Assembly: GCF_900090195.1 (NCBI RefSeq) | Contig: NZ_LT607803.1 | Coordinates: forward strand, 6,040,229 to 6,104,228 | Length of the DNA stretch: 64,000 bases | Direction: 5' to 3' | Source: Variovorax sp. HW608 | GTDB taxonomy: Bacteria > Pseudomonadota > Gammaproteobacteria > Burkholderiales > Burkholderiaceae_C | Shown here: positions 9,057 to 17,316 of the stretch, one piece after another | How the letters are laid out: the number at the start of each line of letters is the position of its first letter | Position numbering within the stretch: position 1 is the first letter of the stretch | Program-made: the position numbers and the translations under genes | Notes under the pieces: model-generated | Database searches by the model: none | What the model was told of the DNA's origin: nothing | What the model saw: only the letters and a program-made list of their open reading frames with translations

Positions 9057-9089
9057 CATCATCCTTTTTTTTCTGAATGAAGATGATGA

Positions 9090-9101
9090 TTTATCGATAA
9101 A
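9090..9101. promoter_or_regulatory. 12-bp perfect palindrome, candidate operator
   Basis: TTTATCGATAAA is its own reverse complement. It lies about 34 bases upstream of the chosen DUF2975 start, within an AT-rich patch that contrasts with the surrounding GC-rich DNA. The operon encodes a small HTH regulator, so autoregulation at this site is plausible. Binding is inferred, not shown. Confidence 0.45.
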
Positions 9102-9270
9102 CAGAAACAAGGTCAATTCAAGAAGACATGACCGGTGAAGCCCGCCGTGTCGGTTTGAACGACGGGGGCCCGCTGCTCCTCCTCTTGGAAGCGCCGGTTT
9201 TTTAGAAGCCTCGCCGCGTCGGCCGATGTGCGCGCGGCCCCGAGGCAACTCCCATTCTCACAAACAGTTC

Positions 9271-9299
9271 TTGAAACGGTATTCTCGAACCCCTACCAT
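9271..9299 (+). promoter_or_regulatory. Sigma70-type promoter of the DUF433/DUF5615/recombinase operon
   Basis: TTGAAA (9271-9276) and TACCAT (9294-9299) are separated by exactly 17 bases and sit about 30 bases before the start codon at 9329. The ribosome binding site AAGGAG lies at 9316-9321. Spacing and hexamers fit a housekeeping promoter; the transcription start has not been measured. Confidence 0.55.
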
Positions 9300-9328
9300 A
9301 ACAACGAGTTTCGATAAGGAGCAGCAAT

Positions 9329-9559
9329 ATGGGTCAATTCAATCGCATTACCCAACAGCCTGAAGTCATGGGTGGCAAGGCGTGCATTCGCGGAATGCGC
9401 GTCACGGTCGGCATGGTGGTGGGCCAGATCGGCGCAGGCCACAGCGTCGACGAAATCCTGACCGATTTCCCCTACCTGGAGCGCGACGACATCATGCAGG
9501 CGCTTCGCTACGCCGCATGGCGCGCGGATGAACGCGAGGTCACGCTGGCCATCTCATGA
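9329..9559 (+). CDS. DUF433 family antitoxin-like protein
   Basis: A 76-residue protein with the DUF433 pattern: GGKACIRGMRVTVGMVV near residues 15-31, then GHSVDEILTDFPYLERDDIMQALRYA, a small HTH-like fold. In this family the partner downstream is usually a DUF5615 PIN-like protein, as here, and the pair is regarded as a type II toxin-antitoxin module with DUF433 as antitoxin. An AAGGAG ribosome site lies 7 bases before the ATG. Its stop overlaps the toxin start as ATGA (9556-9559). That coupling would keep antitoxin and toxin synthesis in step. Confidence 0.88.
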   Translation: MGQFNRITQQPEVMGGKACIRGMRVTVGMVVGQIGAGHSVDEILTDFPYLERDDIMQALRYAAWRADEREVTLAIS

Positions 9560-9930
9560 GGCTGCTGATCGATATGAACCTGTCGCCGCGCTGGGTCGAT
9601 GTGCTGGCCGATGCGGGGATCGAGGCGACACACTGGTCGACGCTTGGCGCCTACAACGCGCCGGACTCGGAGATCATGGCCTATGCGAGCGCGAACAACT
9701 GCGTGGTGCTGACTCACGACCTGGATTTCGGCGCGATCCTCGCGGCCACCCACGGTGAGAAACCCAGCGTGGTGCAGATTCGCGCTGACGATGTCAGCCC
9801 GGACGCGATCGGCAAGCAGATCGTCATCGCGTTGCGGCAGATGGCCCCCGAGCTGGAGGAAGGCGCGTTGCTCACGGTCGATCCGAACCGCACGCGTTTG
9901 CGCCTGCTACCTTTGCAGCCCAGGGGATGA
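9556..9930 (+). CDS. DUF5615 PIN-like protein, putative toxin nuclease
   Basis: A 124-residue protein. It shows the PIN-like layout of DUF5615: Asp6 in LLIDMNLSPRW, Asp37/Glu39 in NAPDSEI, and Asp55/Asp57 in LTHDLDFG, which would form a metal-binding acidic pocket for RNA cleavage. It overlaps the DUF433 antitoxin gene by four bases and ends 7 bases before the recombinase start, so all three are likely one operon. Nuclease activity is inferred from the fold; the acidic residues look intact, so the toxin could be active. Confidence 0.85.
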   Translation: MRLLIDMNLSPRWVDVLADAGIEATHWSTLGAYNAPDSEIMAYASANNCVVLTHDLDFGAILAATHGEKPSVVQIRADDVSPDAIGKQIVIALRQMAPELEEGALLTVDPNRTRLRLLPLQPRG

Positions 9931-9937
9931 ACGAACC

Positions 9938-10495
9938 ATGCTGATCGGATATGCGCGTGTCTCGACGCAAGATCAGAACCTTGATCTACAAATCGCGGCT
10001 TTGAAGAAGGCCGGCTGCAAGAAGGTTTTCGACGACAAGATCAGCGGTAGTCGGCAGGAGCGGCCTGGCCTGGCCAAGGCACTGGAGATGCTGCGTGAAG
10101 GCGACACACTTGTCGTTTGGAAGCTGGATCGTCTTGGGCGGAGCGTCAAGCATCTGGTGGATCTCGTCACCGAGTTGGGCAATCAGAAGGTCCAGTTCAA
10201 GAGCCTCACCGATGCCATCGATACGGGCACGCCGTCCGGGCGCTTTTTCTTCCACGTGATGGCCAGCCTGGCCGAGATGGAGCGCGAACTGACAGTCGAG
10301 CGAACCCGCGCCGGGCTGGAAGTCGCCCGACGACTCGGCCGCACGGGCGGGCGCAAGCGACAAATGACCGACAGCAAGATCGAGTCAGCCAAGAAGTTGC
10401 TGGCCAACGGTGTGCCGCCCCGGGACGTAGCCAAGAACCTGGGTGTGTCCGTGCCCACTCTGTACCGTTGGGTACCAGCCTCGGAGCACGCTTAG
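9938..10495 (+). CDS. Serine recombinase (resolvase/invertase family)
   Basis: A 185-residue small serine recombinase. The N-terminal catalytic domain starts MLIGYARVSTQDQN with nucleophile Ser9 and Arg7. WKLDRLGRS and MASLAEMERELTVERTRAGL are the usual active-site and long E-helix segments. The C-terminal 35 residues (PPRDVAKNLGVSVPTLYRW) form the DNA-binding HTH. Length and layout match TnpR resolvases and Hin/Gin-type invertases. No transposase gene, terminal repeats or invertible segment was recognised nearby, so it may be the remnant of a transposon or island. Co-transcription with the toxin-antitoxin pair points to a former mobile element. The ATG at 9938 was chosen because the catalytic motif begins right after it. 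Confidence 0.9.
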   Translation: MLIGYARVSTQDQNLDLQIAALKKAGCKKVFDDKISGSRQERPGLAKALEMLREGDTLVVWKLDRLGRSVKHLVDLVTELGNQKVQFKSLTDAIDTGTPSGRFFFHVMASLAEMERELTVERTRAGLEVARRLGRTGGRKRQMTDSKIESAKKLLANGVPPRDVAKNLGVSVPTLYRWVPASEHA

Positions 10496-10501
10496 CGTGC
10501 T
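10485..10501. terminator. Hairpin at the end of the recombinase gene
   Basis: AGCACGC (10485-10491), loop TTA, GCGTGCT (10495-10501) form a perfect 7-bp stem spanning the recombinase stop codon, followed by only two further T residues. It lies between two converging genes, so it may serve both strands. The short T run makes intrinsic termination uncertain. Confidence 0.4.
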
Positions 10502-10508
10502 TTGCGTC

Positions 10509-11966
10509 CTACGCATGCTTCGCGATCGGCTGCCGCGTGCGCAGCGTGCTGAACACGGCCGCTACCGCCGCGCAACAGGCCGCGATCGACAGCGCAATCA
10601 CCTGCCCCTTGCCGTCGTGCGGCGGCCAGAAGCTGAAGATGCCGGCCAGGATCACCGCGCCGAGCGTCTGGCCCGTGAGCCGCGCCGTGCCCAGCATGCC
10701 GCTCGCCGCGCCGCTGCGATGCGGCGGCGGCGAGGTCACGATGGTGTGGTTGTTCGGCGACTGGAACAGCCCGAAGCCCAGTCCGCACAGCACCATGCGC
10801 CATGCGATGTCGGCATTGCCCGGATGCGCAGGCAAGGCGGCCAGCAGCACCAGTCCCGTAGCGAGCGTCGCGAGACCGATGCCTCCCAGCAGCCCATCCG
10901 GATACTTGCCGATCAGCCGCCCCGCGATCGGGGCCATGAAGACGATCGCGAGCGGCCAGGCGGTGATCAGCAGGCCGGCCTCGAAGTGCGAACGGCCGTA
11001 AGTCTCGAGCAGCAGGAACGGCAGCGCGATGAACGACAGCATCTGCGCGCAGAACGCGCCGACCGAGGTGCCCATCGACAGCGCGAACACCGGAATGCGC
11101 AGCAGATCGACCGGAAACAGCGGCAGCGCGAGCGACAACTGCCGCCGCAGATAGACGAAGCCCACCGCCACGCCGGCCAGCAGGATCGCCCACGCCCCGG
11201 CGCCGATGCCGATGCCCTGCCCCGGGTCCCCGCGCACGCCGAGCCGGTCGGCGCCGATGAAGATCAGCGAGAACATCAGCACGTTGAGCAGCACATCGAC
11301 ACCCGAGAAGCGCCGCCCCGAAGCCGCCTGCGCCTGGCTGACGGGCAGCGACTTCATGCCGAGCGTCAGCACCAGGATGCCCAGCGGCACGTTGAGCGCG
11401 AAGAGCCAGGGCCACGAAGCCACCGAAAGGATCGCCGCCGCCACCGACGGCCCGGCCACCGAAGCGGTCGCCACCACCATCGAATTGATCGCCATGCCGC
11501 GCCCGAGCTGCGAGCGCGGGTAGATGAGCCGTACCAGCGCCGAGTTGACGCTCATGATCCCCGCCGCGCCCAGGCCCTGGAGCGCCCGTGCCCCGATCAG
11601 CATCTCGAGCGAGTTCGCGAAAGTCGCCGCCAGCGAAGACACTGCGAACAGCGCCATGCCCACGAGGTACACGCGCCGGTAGCCGATCAGGTCGCCGAGC
11701 GATGCCAGCGGCAGCAGCATCACCAGCGTCGCGATCTGGTAGGCGTTGACCACCCAGATGGCGTGCGACGCATCGGACCGGAGTTCGCGCGCGATGCCCG
11801 GCAGCGCGAGGTTGACGATGGTGCCGTCGAGCACCGCCACCGCGATGCCGAGGATGATGACCACCATCGCATGCGCGCGCTGCGGCCACGGAAGCCCGTC
11901 GCGGGCGGCAACGGCGGATGCGGAAGCGGATGCTGTCGTGGCCGACACCGCTTCACCCCGCTGCAT
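10509..11966 (-). CDS. MFS drug exporter, DHA2 family, 14 TM
   Basis: A 485-residue inner-membrane transporter. VLDGTIVNLALPGI near residues 45-58 is the DHA2 motif, and LASLGDLIGYRRVY after helix 2 is a motif A variant. Fourteen hydrophobic segments can be followed along the chain. The family exports drugs and other toxic compounds using the proton gradient. Its first 14 bases overlap the end of the bcr-like gene, so both are probably made from one transcript. The N-terminal stretch rich in Ala/Ser (SATTASASASAVAARDG) precedes the first helix and may not be essential. The substrate is unknown. Confidence 0.88.
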   Translation of the reverse strand: MQRGEAVSATTASASASAVAARDGLPWPQRAHAMVVIILGIAVAVLDGTIVNLALPGIARELRSDASHAIWVVNAYQIATLVMLLPLASLGDLIGYRRVYLVGMALFAVSSLAATFANSLEMLIGARALQGLGAAGIMSVNSALVRLIYPRSQLGRGMAINSMVVATASVAGPSVAAAILSVASWPWLFALNVPLGILVLTLGMKSLPVSQAQAASGRRFSGVDVLLNVLMFSLIFIGADRLGVRGDPGQGIGIGAGAWAILLAGVAVGFVYLRRQLSLALPLFPVDLLRIPVFALSMGTSVGAFCAQMLSFIALPFLLLETYGRSHFEAGLLITAWPLAIVFMAPIAGRLIGKYPDGLLGGIGLATLATGLVLLAALPAHPGNADIAWRMVLCGLGFGLFQSPNNHTIVTSPPPHRSGAASGMLGTARLTGQTLGAVILAGIFSFWPPHDGKGQVIALSIAACCAAVAAVFSTLRTRQPIAKHA

Positions 11967-13158
11967 AGGTGGCCGGCCGGCGCCCGCCGAGGGTGATCCA
12001 CGCCAGCGCCACGGCGATCAGCGCCCCGCCCGCCATGCCGGCGACCATCGGCAGCGGCCGGCCGTCGGTGAAGAGGCCCACCACCGCCATCACCACCGCG
12101 CCGGTGAGCATCTGCAGCGTGCCGAGCAGTGCCGAGGCGGTGCCGGCGATCGCGCCGTGCTGTTCGAGCGCGAGCACCGAGGTGGTCGGGATCACGAAGC
12201 CCATCAGCGCGCTCGCGATGAAGTACAGCACGATCAGCACTGCGAGCCGGTCGCCGCCGCCCAGGTAGTAGAGGAACATCGCCGTCATCACGACGCCGCA
12301 GGCGGTCACGCTGGTCTTGACCACGCGCACGATGCCGAAGCGCTCGCACAGCATGCCGTTGAGCTGCGCCGCGCCGAAGAAGGCCGCGGCGTTGACGCCG
12401 AAGGCCACGCTGTACAGCGTGGGCGACAGGCCGTAGTGGTCGATCATCACGAAGGAGGAATTCGCGAGGTAGGTGAAGAAGCCCGCCATCGCGAAAGCGC
12501 CGATGAAGACCAGCCCGAGGTAGTGCGCATCGCGCAGCAGGACGCCGTAGGCCTTGAGCGCACTGCCCATGCTGCTCTCCACGCGCTCCTTCGCGGGCCG
12601 CGTTTCCTTGAGCACCGAGGCGATGGTGGCAAGGCCGATCACCGCCGCCACCGACACCACCCAGAACACGCCGCGCCATCCGGTGAAAGCGATGACCGCG
12701 CTGCCGGCCAGCGGCGCCAGGATCGGCGACACGCTGAAGACCAGCATCAGGAGCGACATCAGCCGCGCCGCGTCGTTGCCCGTGTGCAGGTCGCGCACCA
12801 CCGCGCGCGGGATCGCCATGCCGGCCGCTGCGCCGAGGCCCTGCACGAAACGCAGCGCGATCAGCATCTCGATGTCGGTCGCCATTGCGCAACCGATGCT
12901 CGCGAGCGCGAACAGCCCGAGCCCGAAATACAGCGGCGGCTTGCGCCCGACCATGTCCGACACCGGCCCGTACAGCAGTTGACCCACGCCGAGCGCGATG
13001 AAGAACACCGTGAGGCTCATCTGCACCGGCCCGATGGCGGCATCGAGGCTGCTGCCGATCTCGGGCAAGGCCGGGAGATACATGTCGATCGCGAACGGCC
13101 CGATGGCCGACAAGAGGCCCAGCACGAGCGCGATCCTGAAGAAGCGCGATGAAGTCAT
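11953..13158 (-). CDS. MFS exporter, Bcr/CflA family, 12 TM
   Basis: A 401-residue transporter with AIDMYLPALPEI in the first helix, the signature of the bicyclomycin/chloramphenicol resistance (Bcr/CflA) group, and LLYGPVSDMVGRKPP after helix 2 as motif A. A proton-driven efflux role follows from the family. I start at the ATG at 13156-13158 (MTSSRFF); the frame could extend six codons to a TTG, which is less likely. The 3' end overlaps the next MFS gene by 14 bases. It lies 63 bases downstream of ogt and may belong to the pqi-ogt transcript. Two different exporters in tandem is unusual for a single regulon. Confidence 0.9.
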   Translation of the reverse strand: MTSSRFFRIALVLGLLSAIGPFAIDMYLPALPEIGSSLDAAIGPVQMSLTVFFIALGVGQLLYGPVSDMVGRKPPLYFGLGLFALASIGCAMATDIEMLIALRFVQGLGAAAGMAIPRAVVRDLHTGNDAARLMSLLMLVFSVSPILAPLAGSAVIAFTGWRGVFWVVSVAAVIGLATIASVLKETRPAKERVESSMGSALKAYGVLLRDAHYLGLVFIGAFAMAGFFTYLANSSFVMIDHYGLSPTLYSVAFGVNAAAFFGAAQLNGMLCERFGIVRVVKTSVTACGVVMTAMFLYYLGGGDRLAVLIVLYFIASALMGFVIPTTSVLALEQHGAIAGTASALLGTLQMLTGAVVMAVVGLFTDGRPLPMVAGMAGGALIAVALAWITLGGRRPATYAAG

Positions 13159-13221
13159 CCGGCGGATTGTCGCCAAGGTCTCGATGGGCCGTGCGATGCA
13201 CGAAACGCCGGGTTGTGCTAG

Positions 13222-13764
13222 TCAGAACAGCGGTTCGGTATCGCTGTCCGGCCGCGCGCCCTCGATCGCCAGCATGCGCAGCTTCGATGCCGCGCCGCCA
13301 TGGGCCGAGAAGCCGCCCCACTTGCCGCCGGCCGCGAGCACGCGATGGCACGGCACCACCGGCGCGAAGGGGTTGAGCCCGAGCGCCTGCCCGACGGCAC
13401 GCGCGAGCCCCTTGTCGCCGAGTTCTTCCGCGATCTCGCCATAGGTGCGCGTGCGGCCGGGCGGGATGCGGCGCGCGATGGCGTAGACGCGCTGATGAAA
13501 TTCGCTGATGCCTTCCTGATCCAGCTGGATCTCGGCCAGGTCCAGCGGTTCGCCGTCCAGCAGCGCGCGGATCGAGGCAATGGCGCGCTGCACCTCGGGC
13601 GGCGGTTCGCATTCGCCCCGCGCCGGAAAGCGCCGCGCCATGCGCGCCCGCGTGGCGTCCTCCGCCGATTCCGGCAACTGCACGCCGACGAGCCCGCGCG
13701 GCCCCCACGCGATGCCGCACGCGCCGATGGCGGTGGCGAACAACGCGAAGCCGGTCGGGTTCAT
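13222..13764 (-). CDS. ogt: Methylated-DNA--protein-cysteine methyltransferase
   Basis: A 180-residue suicide DNA repair protein that transfers the alkyl group from O6-alkylguanine to its own cysteine. The active site PCHRV is present (Cys139), followed by GGFSAHGG, and RTRTYGEIAEELG with ARAVGQALGLNP gives the DNA-binding wing. Length fits Ogt/AGT without an AraC-like Ada domain. It starts 15 bases after pqiC and is probably transcribed with it. An AidB-like gene lies at 20795-22435, but nothing in the sequence shows they share control. Confidence 0.93.
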   Translation of the reverse strand: MNPTGFALFATAIGACGIAWGPRGLVGVQLPESAEDATRARMARRFPARGECEPPPEVQRAIASIRALLDGEPLDLAEIQLDQEGISEFHQRVYAIARRIPPGRTRTYGEIAEELGDKGLARAVGQALGLNPFAPVVPCHRVLAAGGKWGGFSAHGGAASKLRMLAIEGARPDSDTEPLF

Positions 13765-13779
13765 GCCGCCGCCGAATGC

Positions 13780-14412
13780 TCAGGCCGCGCAGTTCGGAAC
13801 CTGGCTCGCCTTCGCCGCCGACACGCTGCCGGCGATCGCATCGGCCAGCCTGGCCGTGACGCGCTGCGCACCCTGCGCCAGCGCATCGAAGCCTGCCCCC
13901 ACGGGCTCGGAGATCGAGAGCTGGCAGCCGGTGGCCGGGCCTTCGTCGGTGCGGCGTACGGTCCAGGTGAAGCTGGCGTCGACCCGCTTGCCCTCGATCG
14001 CATCGAACTGTCCCAGTTGCACCGCGATGCGCGTCGCGGGCTGGCCGCGCTGGCGTCCGGTCTTGGTCACGTCGACCGCGCCGAGCCGGCTGGCGATGCC
14101 GCTGCCGAGCGCGTCGCGCAGTTCGTCCTCGAACGACGAGGACCAGCGATGCTGCTCGAGGATGTCGACCGCCGGGCTGTCGGGCGCGTCCTTCTTGCGG
14201 ACCACGAACTGCGGCCTGGCGAAACGCTCGGGCATCGCGATCGGCGCCAGCTCGATGTAGTCGGGCGCACTGCCCGTCTTCACCGCGGCGGACCATGGCG
14301 GGCTCGCCTGCGCGAGGCTGTAGTACTGCGGCCCGCCCGCGCTGCCGCAGGCGGCCATCAGCCAGGCGGTCGCGAGCGCCGCGGCGGCGAGTCGGATGGG
14401 GTTCTTCGTCAT
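13780..14412 (-). CDS. pqiC: PqiC-type lipoprotein of the Pqi lipid transport system
   Basis: A 210-residue outer-membrane lipoprotein with lipobox LMAAC (Cys22) and the ABC-type auxiliary lipoprotein fold, beginning with QYYSLAQ shortly after the anchor. In the Pqi system PqiC forms a ring at the outer membrane that receives the PqiB tube, helping lipid movement between membranes. Its ATG overlaps the pqiB stop (14409-14412). Gene order pqiA-pqiB-pqiC is conserved. The protein ends with two C-terminal alanines after an isolated Cys. Confidence 0.9.
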   Translation of the reverse strand: MTKNPIRLAAAALATAWLMAACGSAGGPQYYSLAQASPPWSAAVKTGSAPDYIELAPIAMPERFARPQFVVRKKDAPDSPAVDILEQHRWSSSFEDELRDALGSGIASRLGAVDVTKTGRQRGQPATRIAVQLGQFDAIEGKRVDASFTWTVRRTDEGPATGCQLSISEPVGAGFDALAQGAQRVTARLADAIAGSVSAAKASQVPNCAA

Positions 14413-16019
14413 TTCTGCTTGTCCTCCGGTTTGCCGCGCACGAGGGACTCGGGATGCCGCTCGAGGTAGTCGGTCAGCACGCGCAGCGAGCCCGCCGCGC
14501 GCGTGATCTCCTGCAGCGTCTGGCGCAGGTCCTGCTGCAGCGGCGAGTCGTCGGCGATGGTCTTCTCGGCCGTTCCGAGCGTGCGGCGCACGTCCTTCAT
14601 CGCGGCGGCCATCTCGGGCGAGACGTTGTCGTGCAGGCCCTTGACCAGTTGCTCCGTGGTCACGAGCGTCCGGTTGAGCGAGGCCATCGCCTTGCGCAGG
14701 TCGCCGCTGATCTCGTCGAACGGCACCTTGTTGAGCTTGCGCGCGATGTCGGAGACCTGCGCCTGCAACTCGTCCAGGCTGTTGGGCGTGGTCGGCAGCT
14801 CCATCGGATTGCGCGTGATGTCGAGCTTGGCCGGCGGCGCATCAGGGAAGAAATCGATCGCCACGTAGACCTGCCCGGTCAGCAGGCTGCCGGTACGCAA
14901 TTGCGCGCGCAGCCCCTTGCTGACGAGGAACTGCCAGCGGTCGAGCTGCGTGAAGCGCGGATCGGTCGGGGTCGCCGACCGGCGCCGCAGCCGGTCGGGG
15001 TAGATCTGGACCACCACCGGCATCTTGAACTCGCGCTCGTTGCGGTCGAATTCCACGCCGATCGACTTGACCTCCCCGATCACCACGCCGCGGAAATCCA
15101 CCGCCGCACCCGGCGACAGCCCGCGCAGCGACTGGTTGAAATAGAGCAGCACCGTCTGCGAGGGGCCGTCGGGCTCCTTCATCGCCGAGGTCTCGTCGTC
15201 GGACAGCGTGAAGGCGGTGTTCTCCTGCGCCACCGGGCCGCTCACGTCGTCGGGCGACTGGAAGGCGATCCCGCCCAGCAGCACGGTGGCGAGCGACTGC
15301 GTGCGCACCTTGAGGCCGCCCGCGTTGAGTTCGACATCGAAGCCGCTGGCGTGCCAGAAGCGCGTGTTGACGCCGACGAACTTGTCGTAAGGCGCATTGA
15401 TGAACACGCGCAGCGTGACGCCCCGCCCGTCGCCGTCGAGCTCGAAGGCCGCGATCTGGCCCACCTTGATGCGGCGGAAATACACCGGCGAGCCGATGTC
15501 GAGCGAACCCACGTCGCGCGCACGCAGCAGGAACTGGCGCCCCGATGCATCGCGCGTCACGATCGGCGGCGATTCGAGGCCGGTGAATTCGCCCGAGCTC
15601 TCTTCCGACATGCCCGCATCGGCGCCGATGTAGGCGCCCGACAGCAAGGTGCCGAGACCGGAGATCCCCGAGGTGTCGAGCCGTGGCCGCACCACCCAGA
15701 AATGCGTGTCCTTGGCGGTGAAGCCCGAGGCTTCCTTCTTGAGCTGCACCAGCACGCGCACATGCGAGCGGTCATGCGCAAGGCGGATGTTCTGCACCGT
15801 GCCGATCTGCACGTCCTTGTACTTGACCGCGGTCTTGCCGGCTTCGAGGCCTTCGGCGGTGCGGAAGGTCAGCACGACCTCGGGGCCCCGTTCCATCAGG
15901 ATGCGCGCGACCAGCGTGATGCCGACCAGCGCCGCCACGATGGGGATCAGCCAGATCAGCGACGGCAGCCAGTTGCGTCGTTTCGCGACCGCCGGTGCGG
16001 CCAGCGGAGGTGTGGTCAT
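14409..16019 (-). CDS. pqiB: PqiB, MCE/MlaD-domain tube protein
   Basis: A 536-residue protein with one N-terminal membrane helix (about residues 18-40) and three consecutive MCE (MlaD) domains, beginning near GPEVVLTFRTAEGLEAGKT, DIGSPVYFRRIKVGQI and LSPGAAVDFRGVVIGEV. The C-terminal 120 residues are predicted helical and would form the central needle. In E. coli the PqiB hexamer bridges the inner and outer membranes as a lipid conduit. Start is the ATG at 16017-16019, which overlaps the TGA of the second pqiA gene by ATGA. The usual family length is about 540. Confidence 0.93.
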   Translation of the reverse strand: MTTPPLAAPAVAKRRNWLPSLIWLIPIVAALVGITLVARILMERGPEVVLTFRTAEGLEAGKTAVKYKDVQIGTVQNIRLAHDRSHVRVLVQLKKEASGFTAKDTHFWVVRPRLDTSGISGLGTLLSGAYIGADAGMSEESSGEFTGLESPPIVTRDASGRQFLLRARDVGSLDIGSPVYFRRIKVGQIAAFELDGDGRGVTLRVFINAPYDKFVGVNTRFWHASGFDVELNAGGLKVRTQSLATVLLGGIAFQSPDDVSGPVAQENTAFTLSDDETSAMKEPDGPSQTVLLYFNQSLRGLSPGAAVDFRGVVIGEVKSIGVEFDRNEREFKMPVVVQIYPDRLRRRSATPTDPRFTQLDRWQFLVSKGLRAQLRTGSLLTGQVYVAIDFFPDAPPAKLDITRNPMELPTTPNSLDELQAQVSDIARKLNKVPFDEISGDLRKAMASLNRTLVTTEQLVKGLHDNVSPEMAAAMKDVRRTLGTAEKTIADDSPLQQDLRQTLQEITRAAGSLRVLTDYLERHPESLVRGKPEDKQK

Positions 16020-16696
16020 GCGGTTTCTCCACTGTTTTTCATATCGTCGTCGGTCCGGCCCTCGGGGGCTGGCTCGTTTCGCACGTCCCAAGTGGAACGC
16101 GGGTCGAAGCTCAGCGATGCGAGCATGGTCAGCACCACCACCGCACCGAAGGCGGCGATGCCGAAGCCCGCGGTGATCTCGGCGAAGCCGTGGATGCGCA
16201 CCAGCCCGGCGAGCAGCGCGACCACGAAGACGTCGAGCATCGACCAGCGCCCGATCGCTTCGAGGACGCGGTAGAGCTTGGCGCGCTCCAGTTGCCGCCA
16301 GTCGCTGCCGCGCTGCGACAGGTAGTTCAGCAGGGTCAGCGCCGTCAGCTTGAAGAGCGGCACCAGGAAACTCGCGACGAAGATCAGCGCCGCGAGCCCG
16401 TAGGCGCCCGAGACCCAGAAGTAGATCACGCCGCTCAGGATGGTGTCCTGCTGCGTGCCGAACAGGCTCTTGGTGATCATCACCGGCAGCATGTTCGCCG
16501 GCAGGTAGAGGATGGCCGCGGCGATCAGATAGGCCCAGGTGCGGTTGAAGGCGTCGGCCTTGCGGCTGTGCAGCCGGGTGGCGCAGCGTGCGCAGCGCTC
16601 GCCTTCCGAGGCGCCTTCCCACACGCTGCCGCAGTGGTGGCAGGCGAGGAGGCCGCGCTCTGCCGCGGTCTCGAAGGGGGCGGGTTCGTCGTTCAT
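16016..16696 (-). CDS. pqiA: PqiA C-terminal half as a separate protein
   Basis: A 226-residue membrane protein. A zinc ribbon with Cys19-x-x-Cys22 and Cys35-x-x-Cys38 is followed by four hydrophobic segments. In E. coli a single PqiA of about 417 residues contains two such ribbon-plus-four-helix units; here each unit is its own gene. This one corresponds to the second unit. Both ends overlap neighbours by ATGA (16693-16696 with the first half, 16016-16019 with pqiB), so the four genes are tightly coupled. It sits in the inner membrane and is thought to feed lipid to PqiB. Confidence 0.9.
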   Translation of the reverse strand: MNDEPAPFETAAERGLLACHHCGSVWEGASEGERCARCATRLHSRKADAFNRTWAYLIAAAILYLPANMLPVMITKSLFGTQQDTILSGVIYFWVSGAYGLAALIFVASFLVPLFKLTALTLLNYLSQRGSDWRQLERAKLYRVLEAIGRWSMLDVFVVALLAGLVRIHGFAEITAGFGIAAFGAVVVLTMLASLSFDPRSTWDVRNEPAPEGRTDDDMKNSGETA

Positions 16697-17316
16697 TCGT
16701 CTTGTCCCGGACGGGCCTCGAAGGCCACTTCCCAGAAGGCGCGCGGGTCGAACGAGATCACGGCCGTCAGCAGCACCGTCAGCACCCCGAAGGCCCAGAG
16801 GGCCGGCCCGGCGATGACGTGCGCCATGCTGCTCAGCTTGATGAATGCCACCAGCACGCCGAGCAGGAAGACCTCGACCATGCCCCAGGGCCGCAGCGAC
16901 AGCAGCAGTTTCACCAGCACGCCGAAACCCGCCGGCCGGCGCTCGTAGGCCATCGGCACCAGCAGGTAGGCCAGGATGCACAGTTGCAGCAGCGGAAAGA
17001 GGATCGTCGTCGCCAGCACCAGCAGCGCGACCGGCGACATGCCCTCCGACGCGAGCGCCACCACGGCCCCGGCGAGCGTGGTCTCGCTCGAAAGGCCCTG
17101 CAACTCCATCTCGACGATCGGGAACAGGTTGGCGATCGCGAAGAGGATCAGGCTGGCCACGGTGAGCGGCAGGATGCGCGCGTGCTGGTCGCCGGGGTGC
17201 CGGTCGAGCTCGGTGCCGCAGCGCGGGCAGCGCGACACCTCGCGCGGGCGCAGGGCCACGCGGCGGCAGATGGCGTCGCAACCTTCGCAGACGATGGCGT
17301 CAGGGATTTCTTTCAT
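16693..17316 (-). CDS. pqiA: PqiA N-terminal half as a separate protein
   Basis: A 207-residue inner-membrane protein with zinc ribbon Cys10-x-x-Cys13 and Cys30-x-x-Cys33, then four membrane segments (the first ILPLTVASLILFAIANLF). It matches the first of the two units that make up E. coli PqiA. Its stop overlaps the start of the second half by ATGA. Its own ATG overlaps, again by ATGA, the stop of a decayed LysR-like fragment, so it probably began as the second gene of a coupled pair and may now use a different promoter. Confidence 0.9.
   Translation of the reverse strand: MKEIPDAIVCEGCDAICRRVALRPREVSRCPRCGTELDRHPGDQHARILPLTVASLILFAIANLFPIVEMELQGLSSETTLAGAVVALASEGMSPVALLVLATTILFPLLQLCILAYLLVPMAYERRPAGFGVLVKLLLSLRPWGMVEVFLLGVLVAFIKLSSMAHVIAGPALWAFGVLTVLLTAVISFDPRAFWEVAFEARPGQDE

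Noticed and set aside
9938..10495. Part of a complete Tn3-type transposon
   Set aside because: No transposase, 38-bp terminal repeats or target duplication was found around the recombinase.
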